A DNA stretch of 64,000 bases from Ruminococcus sp. (GTDB taxonomy: Bacteria > Bacillota > Clostridia > Oscillospirales > Ruminococcaceae): NCBI GenBank assembly GCA_017475555.1, contig JAFVFL010000036.1:1-64000 (forward strand), read 5' to 3'. A model generated the notes under the pieces. It did not search any database. It was not told the origin of the DNA and was given only the letters and a program-made list of their open reading frames with translations. Each line of letters opens with the position of its first letter. Within the stretch, counting starts at the first letter, position 1. The position numbers and the translations under genes are program-made. Shown piece after piece: positions 34,149 to 41,608 of this stretch.

Positions 34149-35212
34149 AAAAGATGAATAACAACGACGAGCTGAGAACAAGGCTTACAGGGCTTGACGA
34201 CAGTACAGTTGAGGAGATCGCAGAGAGATATCCTGTGACCGATGAGGAGACCAAAAGGCGTATCATGAAGAGATTTCTCGAAAAGACGGAGAATGTGGAC
34301 AGCAGCAGCAAAATGCAGACCATTAACGGTTCGGACGAGGACAGCGTTTCCGGTACTGACCGGATAGAGCAGGTCAAGTGGCGTTCATGGGTAAGATATG
34401 CCGGAGCTGCGGCGGCGTTCATCATTGCTGTATGCGGTATCGGCGGAGTTATAGCCATAAGCCGCAACGACCTCATATCAGTGCCGGGCAGCGAGAGTGA
34501 TATCATCACAGAGCAGGTGCAGACGGAGAGTACCTCTCAGGAACCAGCCGCAAAGCAGACCACTATCCCGGAGGTGTATTACTATCCGCCGGAGACAGAT
34601 GAAAATGCCGATGATTCGGGAGAAACGCTGCCTGAGCCGGGTACAGAGCCGGTCAGCGTCAGCAATACAACGGCGGAGGTCACCGAAGCACTCACCAGCA
34701 CAGTTACAACGGCTGCCGAGGAGACTGTTACCACAGCAGCTGAGAACGTGGAGAACGAGCTGTCGGAGAGTGATACGACCGAGCCGGCAGATGAGCCGGT
34801 AAAGAAAGAGGAAACAGTGCGTGACCGGTATGATGAAGACCCGGTGGCGTTCCTTACGGGAAACTGGCTGACAAAGACCTCAAATGATGATGATTCATAT
34901 ACTGCCGAGTACCAGATAATGCCGTGTACTGACGGGACGGCGGACATCACGGGTGTTGCACTTATCCGGCTTGACGCAGAATCTGGCATAGGCAAGCCGT
35001 TTACCGCAGATATCGACGGGTGCGGGCTTGTGTTCCGTTTCATCAATGAGGACGAAACAATAAAGGCTGAGATAACATCATTCAGCATTTCGGAATCCGG
35101 CACGGACAGCTTTGAGCTTATGTGGGACAGAGATACCGGCATTGGCAGTACACTCTTTGAGCGTGTTACCTATGACGGCTATTATGATGAGCTTACTGTG
35201 GCGGAAGAATAG
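34145..35212 (+). CDS. Probable anti-sigma factor, single-pass membrane protein
   Basis: The 355-residue protein has a cytoplasmic N-terminal part (about 1-78) with ERYPVTDEETKRRIMKRFLEK, one membrane segment (about 80-105) and a long Thr/Glu/Pro-rich stalk (about 120-230). A C-terminal folded domain follows, with alternating strands such as YTAEYQIMP and FELMWDRDTG. Coupling to the sigma gene, one membrane span and a cytoplasmic domain suggest an anti-sigma factor. There is no clear zinc-binding HxxxCxxC motif, so this rests on context. Confidence 0.7.
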   Translation: MKKMNNNDELRTRLTGLDDSTVEEIAERYPVTDEETKRRIMKRFLEKTENVDSSSKMQTINGSDEDSVSGTDRIEQVKWRSWVRYAGAAAAFIIAVCGIGGVIAISRNDLISVPGSESDIITEQVQTESTSQEPAAKQTTIPEVYYYPPETDENADDSGETLPEPGTEPVSVSNTTAEVTEALTSTVTTAAEETVTTAAENVENELSESDTTEPADEPVKKEETVRDRYDEDPVAFLTGNWLTKTSNDDDSYTAEYQIMPCTDGTADITGVALIRLDAESGIGKPFTADIDGCGLVFRFINEDETIKAEITSFSISESGTDSFELMWDRDTGIGSTLFERVTYDGYYDELTVAEE

Positions 35213-35250
35213 GCAATATCCGGCGGTCGTACCTATAAAAGAGACAAAAA

Positions 35251-35505
35251 ACAGAACGAAAAAAATTGAACAGACACATTCCGTCCCGGAGAAAAAAAGC
35301 GAACCAGAAAAAAAGATAAAGCCGCCGGGATAGGGGTGAGGAGTAAGGAAGGGGAATCCAAAGGGGGAAACCTAAGAGGAGGGGGAAGGGTGGCGGCTTT
35401 GTGGGTTTTGTTTCCTTCCCCATAGCCTCTTTGGTTTCCCCCTTTGACTTAGCGTAGGGATAAACCGCATAGAAGAAAAATATCGACCGGCGGTATCTGA
35501 CATAG
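35251..35505 (+). repeat. Pseudoknot-capable dispersed repeat, family 1, copy C
   Basis: This is a full-length copy in the plus orientation. Key parts are AAAGCCGCC (near 35320), CAAAGGGGGAAACCTAAGAGG, GGCGGCTTT, CCTTCCCC, CCTCTTTGGTTTCCCCCTTTG and GACCGGCGGTATCTGACATAG. Its left A-rich part, AACGAAAAAAATTGAACAG, matches copy B. With the following terminator it fills 35213-35558. Confidence 0.85.
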
Positions 35506-35512
35506 AAAAAAT

Positions 35513-35547
35513 AAAAAGCTGCGACCCCTCAGGAATCGCAGCTTTTT
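35513..35547 (-). terminator. Terminator of ldh (usable in both directions)
   Basis: AAAAAGCTGCGA / TCGCAGCTTTTT form a perfect 12-bp stem with an 11-base loop. On the minus strand it follows the ldh stop and ends in TTTTTATTTTTT. On the plus strand it lies next to repeat copy C. Confidence 0.85.
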
Positions 35548-35558
35548 CATTAAAACCA

Positions 35559-36512
35559 TTAAAGCTTCAGTCCGTTAAAATTCTCATCAAGGATAGATGC
35601 AGAATTTCTGAACTTATCCATCTCGTCATCAGTCAGATTCAGCTCAAGTATCTCCTTAACGCCGTTCCTGCCGATTATACACGGAACTCCGATAAACACG
35701 CCCCTGCTGTCATACTCGCCGCAAAGCTTCGCAGATACCGTAAGAACACTGTTCTCGTCGCCGAGGATAGCCTTTACGATACGTGTTATCGCCATTCCTA
35801 TGCCGTAATATGTCGCCCTCTTTGCCTCGATTATCTTGTATGCCGCCGTGCGTACCTGCTCTTCTATCTTGTCCATATCCTCAAGACTATAGCTATTGGA
35901 ATCAGACTCGATTATTGCCGATACCTGCTTCGTTGCAAGCATTACCTGCGACATGGGGACAAACTCGCTGTCGCCGTGCTCACCGATAACGTATGCGTGG
36001 ATATTCTTCGGGTCAACTGTGAAGTAGTCGCCGAGAAGATAACGCAGTCTTGCTGTATCAAGCGATGTACCGGTACCGATAACTCTCGAAGCACCGAAGC
36101 GTGAAAGCTCATAGGTAACTCTTGTCATGATATCTACCGGGTTCGTCGCAACAAGGAATATACCGTCAAATCCGGACTTCACCACCGGCGTGATGATAGA
36201 GCGGAATACCTCGGTATTTCTCTGGAGGAGATCAAGGCGTGTCTCGCCCTCCTTCTGGGCAACTCCGGCAGCAATGACGATGATATCAGCATCCTTGCAG
36301 TCGTGGTAATCGCCTGCGTATATCTTCATGTTGGATTTTGCAAAGGCAAGTCCGTGGTTGAGATCCATAGCCTCGCCATTGGCTCTCTCCTTGTTCACGT
36401 CGATGAGCACAAGCTCGTTGCAGATACCTCCCTGATTTACAAGGGCATATGCAAAGCTCATGCCGACCATACCGGTGCCGATGAGGACTACCTTGCGTCT
36501 GTCAGTATTCAT
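35559..36512 (-). CDS. ldh: L-lactate dehydrogenase
   Basis: The 317-residue enzyme has an N-terminal NAD-binding GTGMVGMSFAY. The catalytic set is R92 in EGETRLDLL, D152 and R155 in DTARLRYLLG, and H179 in IGEHGDSEF. It reduces pyruvate to L-lactate while oxidising NADH, the last step of lactic fermentation. The lactate-type specificity loop AAGVAQKEGETR argues against malate dehydrogenase. The gene stands alone with its own terminator. Codons favour highly expressed forms. Confidence 0.95.
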   Translation of the reverse strand: MNTDRRKVVLIGTGMVGMSFAYALVNQGGICNELVLIDVNKERANGEAMDLNHGLAFAKSNMKIYAGDYHDCKDADIIVIAAGVAQKEGETRLDLLQRNTEVFRSIITPVVKSGFDGIFLVATNPVDIMTRVTYELSRFGASRVIGTGTSLDTARLRYLLGDYFTVDPKNIHAYVIGEHGDSEFVPMSQVMLATKQVSAIIESDSNSYSLEDMDKIEEQVRTAAYKIIEAKRATYYGIGMAITRIVKAILGDENSVLTVSAKLCGEYDSRGVFIGVPCIIGRNGVKEILELNLTDDEMDKFRNSASILDENFNGLKL

Positions 36513-36624
36513 AGCTAAGACTCCTTTTCAGTTTATTTTCGTGCAATTGCCTGTAATATAATTATAACCCGTATGCCGGGGGATTGTCAAGGAGAAATGT
36601 GGAAATATATGGATTTATTTTTGG

Positions 36625-36840
36625 GATTTTTATTCTTTTCGGCTATATCAAATACCACCGGTCGTTATTTTTCTTCTACACTGTTTATCTTTTCGCTAAG
36701 GCAAAGGGGGAAACCAAAGAGGCTATTGGGAAGGGAACAAAGCCCACAAAGCCGCCACCCTTCCCCCTCCTCTTAGGTTTCCCCCTTTGGATCCCCCATC
36801 CTTACTCCTCACCCCTATCCCGACGGCTTTATTTTTTTTG
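36625..36840 (-). repeat. Pseudoknot-capable dispersed repeat, family 1, copy D
   Basis: This reversed copy has the variant AAAGCCGTC and GGATGGGGGATCC, both shared with copy E, while copies B and C have AAAGCCGCC and GGAAGGGGAATCC. Both variants still pair with GGCGGCTTT if a G-U pair is allowed. The left A-rich segment is lost. The remaining 36850-37019 is A+T-rich with nothing recognised. Confidence 0.85.
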
Positions 36841-37019
36841 CTCCACCAATTAAACATTGCCAAAAAAGCGAAGTCAGAAAGGGATTTTATCAAGGAAAAG
36901 AAACGCAGGAATACTGTCGTATTTCAAGTTTTCCTGACGCAGAGAAATTTTCTTTATGCCGAGCATTGGTCGGCAAGGTTTAGTTTTGGGAGCAATAAAA
37001 TAAAATATAATTTTTCCTC

Positions 37020-37048
37020 TTGACAAACTAAAAAAAATGTGCTACACT
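37020..37048 (+). promoter_or_regulatory. Promoter of the T-box / thrS operon
   Basis: TTGACA (37020-37025), 17 bp, TACACT (37043-37048), just upstream of the T-box leader. Confidence 0.75.
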
Positions 37049-37054
37049 GGAGAT

Positions 37055-37329
37055 GTAAATATTTCAATACTGTGACGAGGAAGGCTATATCCGCCGTTAT
37101 ACCTTACAGAGAGCCGCAGCCCGGTGAAATGCGGCAGGCATAAAGGATACAGCACACCCCCTCCGAGTGCGTCCAATAAACGCCGGCTGCCCCCGTTACC
37201 GGGCCAATGAGATACGAAGCCGTTTTGTTTTTATACTGTGCTGCTTCGTGTGAATCAGGGTGGAACCACGATACGGACATTTTCAGTGCGTACTCGTCCC
37301 TTGTGCTTTGCGGCATAAGGGGCTTTTTT
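37055..37329 (+). ncRNA. T-box leader controlling the thrS operon
   Basis: The leader has a distal stem I with AGAGAGCC and a GGTG loop. The conserved T-box AGGGTGGAACCACG lies at 37257-37270. A terminator CCCTTGTGC / GCATAAGGG (37298-37321) with GCTTTTTTG follows. T-boxes pair with uncharged tRNA to favour an antiterminator, so expression rises when charged tRNA-Thr is scarce. The specifier codon is probably ACA near 37130 (GATACAGCAC), but I could not fold stem I with certainty. Confidence 0.9.
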
Positions 37330-37379
37330 GTTCTCTGCCGCAGATGATACAATGATATAAAGTGAAAAGAGGTGAAATA

Positions 37380-37757
37380 ATGAGCAATATCGTCTATAAC
37401 GAGCATGAGGAGGCGTATGAGCTTCCCTACAGGCTGTGGGATTCCGACCAGATAATAAGATTCTACGTGCAGACAGAGGACGACATAATGAGCAACTTTT
37501 CCGACGTTGCACAGAAGCTTGCACTGGTGGACGGCTCACGCAGACGGATAGCTGAATTGATAGTCGATGAGGGCTACTACGAGGGCAGCGACGCAGACAA
37601 GCTCGCTATCCACCTCGCTATAGAGAATATCTATATGGATATAGACGAGGACGGGATCGTTGTCTGTATGGTCGTTGACAGCTTTGACGGGTATCTCCCC
37701 GCACAGCTGCGTATTGAGATCTATGAGGACGATTTTGAGATAATCGGACGGGCATAA
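37380..37757 (+). CDS. Small acidic protein of unknown function in the thrS operon
   Basis: The start is the ATG at 37380, after AGAGGTGAAATA. The 125-residue product is strongly acidic, soluble and lacks Cys motifs. It has segments such as YELPYRLWDSDQIIRFYVQTE and NIYMDIDEDGIVVCMVVDSF. I recognise no family. It lies between the T-box terminator and thrS, with 30 bases to thrS, so its expression should respond to charging of tRNA-Thr. Confidence 0.8.
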   Translation: MSNIVYNEHEEAYELPYRLWDSDQIIRFYVQTEDDIMSNFSDVAQKLALVDGSRRRIAELIVDEGYYEGSDADKLAIHLAIENIYMDIDEDGIVVCMVVDSFDGYLPAQLRIEIYEDDFEIIGRA

Positions 37758-37787
37758 CCGGAATGATAACGAAAAAGGAGAATAATT

Positions 37788-39734
37788 ATGATAAATCTTA
37801 AATTAAAGGACGGCAGCGTTAAGGAGATAGAGGCTCCGCAGGCAGCCGCAGAAATAATCAAGGGCATTGGAATGGGTCTTTACAAGGCAGCGTGCTGCGT
37901 GAAGATAAACGGCGAGGTAAAGGATCTCAGGACTGTCATAGACAGCGACTGCGATTTCGAGGTATGTACCTTCGACAGCCTTGACGGAAAGAAGACATTC
38001 TGGCATACAGGCTCGCATATACTTGCACAGGCTGTAAAGCGTCTTTATCCGGGTGCAAAGCTTGCAATAGGCCCTGCTATCGACAACGGCTTCTACTACG
38101 ATTTCGACCTCGAAAAGCCCTTTACACCGGAGGAGCTTGAAAAGATAGAGGCTGAGATGAAGAAGATAGTCAAGGAGAAGCTCCCGATAGAGCAGTTTGA
38201 GCTTTCTCCGGCTGAGGCGATAAAGCTGCTTGAGGATATGGGTGAGCCGTACAAGGTGGAGCTGTGTCAGGAGCACGCAGACAAGGGTGAGCCGATATCG
38301 TTCTACAAGCAGGGCGAGTTCACTGACCTGTGTGCAGGCCCTCATCTTATGACAACTGAGCCGGTAAAGGCGTTCAAGCTCCTTTCGTGTACAGGTGCGT
38401 ACTGGAGAGGCAGCGAGAAGAACAAGATGCTTTCGAGAGTATACGCTGTTGCATACCCCAAGGCGGCAGAGCTTGAGGAGGATATAAAGCAGCGTGAGGA
38501 GGCAAAGCTCCGTGACCACAACAAGCTCGGCAGAGAGCTTGAATATTTCACGACTGTTGACGTTATCGGTCAGGGACTTCCGGTAATACTCCCGAAGGGT
38601 GCAAGAGTTATCCAGACACTTCAGAGGTGGGTAGAGGACGTTGAGCAGAAGCACGGCTACCTGCTGACAAAGACCCCGTATTTCGCTAAGAGAGAGCTTT
38701 ACAAGATATCCGGTCACTGGGATCACTACCGTGACGGAATGTTCATACTCGGCAACCCGGACGATGAGGAGGCTGAGTGCTTCGCCCTCAGACCGATGAC
38801 CTGCCCGTTCCAGTATCAGGTATACCTCAACAGACAGCGTTCATACCGTGACCTCCCTATGAGGCTCGGCGAGACCTCAACTCTGTTCCGCAAGGAGGAT
38901 TCAGGCGAGATGCACGGACTTATCCGTGTTCGTCAGTTCACTATCTCAGAGGGACACCTTGTACTCCGTCCTGACCAGTTAGAGCAGGAGTTCAGGGACT
39001 GTCTTGAGCTTGCAAAGGAAATGCTCGGCACTGTAGGACTGCTTGAGGACTGCACGTTCAGATTCTCTCAGTGGGATCCGGCAAACCCGAAGAACAAGTA
39101 TGAGGGCACTCCGGAGCAGTGGGAGGAGGCACAGTCCGTAATGGGCAGGATACTCGACAACCTCGGACTTGAATACTCTATCGGTATCGACGAGGCTGCA
39201 TTCTACGGCCCTAAGCTCGATATACAGTACAAGAACGTATACGGCAAGGAGGACACTCTTGTTACGATACAGATAGATATGCTTATTGCACAGCGTTTCG
39301 GCATGGAGTATGTTGACGTTGACGGCACAAAGAAGTATCCGTATATCATACACCGCACATCGCTTGGCTGCTATGAGAGAACGCTTGCTTACATGATAGA
39401 GAAGTACAACGGTGCAATGCCGCTGTGGATAGCTCCTGAGCAGGTGCGTATCATACCTGTGGCTGACAGACATCTTGACTGCTGCAATGAGCTGCTGTCG
39501 AAGCTTGAGGCAGCCGGGATACGTGCAAGCATTGATGACAGGGCTGAGAAGGTCGGCAAGAAGGTAAGAGACGTAAGGCTTGAGAGGATACCGGTATGGG
39601 TAACTATCGGCGACAAGGAGGCTGAGAGCGGAAACGTATCAGTCAGCTCACGCCGTGAGGGTGACCTCGGCTCAATGCCGCAGGCTGACCTCGTTATGAA
39701 GCTCATAGATGATATTGCTAAAAAGGTAAGATAA
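37788..39734 (+). CDS. thrS: Threonine--tRNA ligase
   Basis: The 648-residue enzyme has an N-terminal TGS domain (1-62) and an editing domain with HTGSHILAQAVKRL (about 75-230). The class II core has motif 2 MTCPFQYQVYLNRQRSYRDLP, and the zinc ligands are C339, H390 and H522. A C-terminal anticodon-binding domain starts at about 545. It attaches threonine to tRNA-Thr. It is controlled by the T-box upstream and followed by its own terminator. Confidence 0.97.
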   Translation: MINLKLKDGSVKEIEAPQAAAEIIKGIGMGLYKAACCVKINGEVKDLRTVIDSDCDFEVCTFDSLDGKKTFWHTGSHILAQAVKRLYPGAKLAIGPAIDNGFYYDFDLEKPFTPEELEKIEAEMKKIVKEKLPIEQFELSPAEAIKLLEDMGEPYKVELCQEHADKGEPISFYKQGEFTDLCAGPHLMTTEPVKAFKLLSCTGAYWRGSEKNKMLSRVYAVAYPKAAELEEDIKQREEAKLRDHNKLGRELEYFTTVDVIGQGLPVILPKGARVIQTLQRWVEDVEQKHGYLLTKTPYFAKRELYKISGHWDHYRDGMFILGNPDDEEAECFALRPMTCPFQYQVYLNRQRSYRDLPMRLGETSTLFRKEDSGEMHGLIRVRQFTISEGHLVLRPDQLEQEFRDCLELAKEMLGTVGLLEDCTFRFSQWDPANPKNKYEGTPEQWEEAQSVMGRILDNLGLEYSIGIDEAAFYGPKLDIQYKNVYGKEDTLVTIQIDMLIAQRFGMEYVDVDGTKKYPYIIHRTSLGCYERTLAYMIEKYNGAMPLWIAPEQVRIIPVADRHLDCCNELLSKLEAAGIRASIDDRAEKVGKKVRDVRLERIPVWVTIGDKEAESGNVSVSSRREGDLGSMPQADLVMKLIDDIAKKVR

Positions 39735-39744
39735 GACAACAGAA

Positions 39745-39777
39745 AATCCAGACCATTGATTTGGTCTGGATTTTTTT
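39745..39777 (+). terminator. Terminator of thrS
   Basis: AATCCAGACCA / TGGTCTGGATT form a perfect 11-bp stem with loop TTGATT, followed by TTTTT. Confidence 0.9.
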
Positions 39778-39780
39778 CAT

Positions 39781-39859
39781 TCCGGCTATATCAGATACCG
39801 CCGGTCGATATTTTTTCTTCTATGTTTTTTATCCCTCCGCTAAGTCAAAGGGGGAAACC
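39781..39859 (-). repeat. Truncated dispersed repeat, family 1, copy F
   Basis: Only the right end of family 1 is present, reversed (CTATATCAGATACCGCCGGTC to AGTCAAAGGGGGAAACC). It breaks off inside the long arm and continues without a gap into a family-2 repeat. Confidence 0.8.
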
Positions 39860-39860
39860 T

Positions 39861-39942
39861 CCGGGGCAAACCCTTTTGAAAAAGGGTTCTTCCCCGGACC
39901 CCTTTCCTAAAACTTTCAGCTCCGTAAAACTATGTCAAGACC
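39861..39942 (-). repeat. Dispersed hairpin repeat, family 2, copy 4
   Basis: On the minus strand it reads GGTCTTGACATAGTTTTACG, AGCTGAAAGTTTTAGGAAAG, then a hairpin AACCCTTTTTCAAAAGGGTT framed by CCGGGG and CCCCGG. It matches copy 1 along its whole length. Confidence 0.8.
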
Positions 39943-39966
39943 ATAAAATCCTATCGAAGCAAAAAT

Positions 39967-39998
39967 AATCCAGACCAAAGTACATGGTCTGGATTTTC
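39967..39998 (+). terminator. Second copy of the thrS terminator stem
   Basis: The 11-bp arms AATCCAGACCA / TGGTCTGGATT are identical to those at 39745-39777, but the loop is AAGTACA and the T tract is shorter. The two copies flank the family-1/family-2 composite repeat. Confidence 0.7.
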
Positions 39999-40019
39999 AA
40001 TTTCACTGAACCGATATCT

Positions 40020-40246
40020 TCCGTTCCTGAACGAAAAAAGCGAACCAGAGGAAAAGATAAAGCCGTCGGGATAGGGGTGAGGAGTAAGGATGGGGGATCC
40101 AAAGGGGGAAACCTAAGAGGAGGGGGAAGGGTGGCGGCTTTGTGGGTTTTGTTTCCTTCCCCATAGCCTCTTTGGTTTCCCCCTTTGACTTAGCGGAAAG
40201 ATAAATAGCATAGAAAATAATTTATGACCGGCGGTATCTGATATAG
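40020..40246 (+). repeat. Pseudoknot-capable dispersed repeat, family 1, copy E
   Basis: Near full length and in the plus orientation, with the copy-D variant AAAGCCGTC and GGATGGGGGATCC. The right end GACCGGCGGTATCTGATATAG is intact. The interval 39735-40268 holds only repeats and terminators. Confidence 0.85.
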
Positions 40247-40268
40247 ACAAAAAGAGACAAAAAATCCC

Positions 40269-41105
40269 TCAAATATCATAAAAAACTACCTCCGCAGGGT
40301 CAAAAAGCCGCAGCTTTCCAAGCCCTGCCGAAACAAGTACCCGGCTGCCTGGTCGTATATGCCCCATGTCATATACTCCCTTTGTGTACCGTGGAAAAAG
40401 CCGCCGCTCAGGTGACAGAAGTCCTACCCCGAACAGCCGCACCACTCCACCGTGAACGTGTCCGCAGAACGTCATATCCGCTCCCCACCGGGCATATTCC
40501 TCCGCAAACAGCGGATTGTGTGCAAGCAGCAGCACTGTGCCGCTCTCCGGGCGTTCACCGACAGCTCCGGCTATATCCTCAGCCGTTATGACTGAAAGTC
40601 CGCTGTAGCCGCCCTCATCGGTCTTGTATACGCTGTAATCCGGGTCAAAGCCGCAGATATACAGCTCCCTTCCCCGGATATCGACGACCCTGTGGCTGTT
40701 GTGCAGAAGCGTCACCCCTGCCCTCTGAGCCGCATTTTCCAGCCGCTCTGCATACCCCGGCGGAAGGCTCTGCTCGTGGTTGCCGAATATCATGTACACC
40801 GGTGCGATCCTGCAAAGCTCCCTCATCAGCTGCTCTGCCGCCGTAAAGTCCGTCTCCGTCCGGGAAACAAGGTCGCCGGTGATGAATATAACGTCCGGAC
40901 TGCCCTCCCGTATCCTGTCGGTCAGGCGGATATTGCCCTCTCCGAACCGCCTTTTGTGCAGGTCGGAGATATGGGCTGTTTTTATGGTACTGCCGCTGCC
41001 GGACAATCTCTCCCGCCGGACGGTGAGAAGAAAAAAGCTCTCATACACGCACTCCGCCGCCGAAATTATCACAGCCGCAGCAGCTATTATCAGAAATATC
41101 TTCAT
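40269..41105 (-). CDS. Membrane-anchored metallophosphoesterase (YkuE/YaeI-like)
   Basis: The 278-residue protein has an N-terminal membrane helix (about 2-25) and a calcineurin-like phosphoesterase domain. All metal-binding motifs are present: HISDLHKRRFG, FITGDLVSR, IFGNHEQ, LLAHNPLF and CGHVHGGVVR. Relatives hydrolyse phosphoesters such as UDP-2,3-diacylglucosamine analogues or other lipid-linked substrates at the membrane; the substrate here is unknown. Its start overlaps the preceding membrane-protein gene by four bases. Confidence 0.9.
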   Translation of the reverse strand: MKIFLIIAAAAVIISAAECVYESFFLLTVRRERLSGSGSTIKTAHISDLHKRRFGEGNIRLTDRIREGSPDVIFITGDLVSRTETDFTAAEQLMRELCRIAPVYMIFGNHEQSLPPGYAERLENAAQRAGVTLLHNSHRVVDIRGRELYICGFDPDYSVYKTDEGGYSGLSVITAEDIAGAVGERPESGTVLLLAHNPLFAEEYARWGADMTFCGHVHGGVVRLFGVGLLSPERRLFPRYTKGVYDMGHIRPGSRVLVSAGLGKLRLFDPAEVVFYDI

Positions 41106-41608
41106 TTTTTCCTGTTATCCGCCATGTTCAGCAGCGGTATATCTATTATGCCGAATATCATCAGATACAGCGAGGTTATGGTGAACCTCCCGGCGTATAT
41201 CGCAATGACCTCCGGTATCGTTCCTGCGTAGTCCTCGTCCGGGTCAAACACGCTTATCTGCGGATTGCTCAGAAGCATGAGAACGGTTATCAGCACCCCG
41301 ACCAGAAACGGCAGGAGTGCAGCGAATATATACACGAACCGCCGGGTAAAATGCGGCTTTTCGTCCTCAGGCTTACGCTCCGGGACTGAATCGAGCTGCA
41401 CGAAATGGTACATGATGCACAGTATCAGCGGCGTTATGAGCGTGAATCCCCACGGATAATCAAGCTTTTCGTATGCGAACCAGTTCAGCCACTGACAGAA
41501 CAGGCTCAGCAGCGTCACGGCAGCCGCACTCGCCGGAGTTTCCCTGTAGCTCAGGCTGCTCTGCTCCGGCACGGCATTTCTCTGCCCCGGATTACTCGTC
41601 TGCTTCAT
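41102..41608 (-). CDS. Membrane protein of unknown function downstream of gyrA
   Basis: The 168-residue product has four hydrophobic segments (about 28-45, 52-70, 92-112 and 136-155), with short charged loops including PERKPEDEKPHF. I recognise no family. Its start lies 17 bases inside the end of gyrA and its stop overlaps the phosphoesterase start, so gyrA, this gene and the phosphoesterase gene appear to be one operon. Confidence 0.65.
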   Translation of the reverse strand: MKQTSNPGQRNAVPEQSSLSYRETPASAAAVTLLSLFCQWLNWFAYEKLDYPWGFTLITPLILCIMYHFVQLDSVPERKPEDEKPHFTRRFVYIFAALLPFLVGVLITVLMLLSNPQISVFDPDEDYAGTIPEVIAIYAGRFTITSLYLMIFGIIDIPLLNMADNRKK

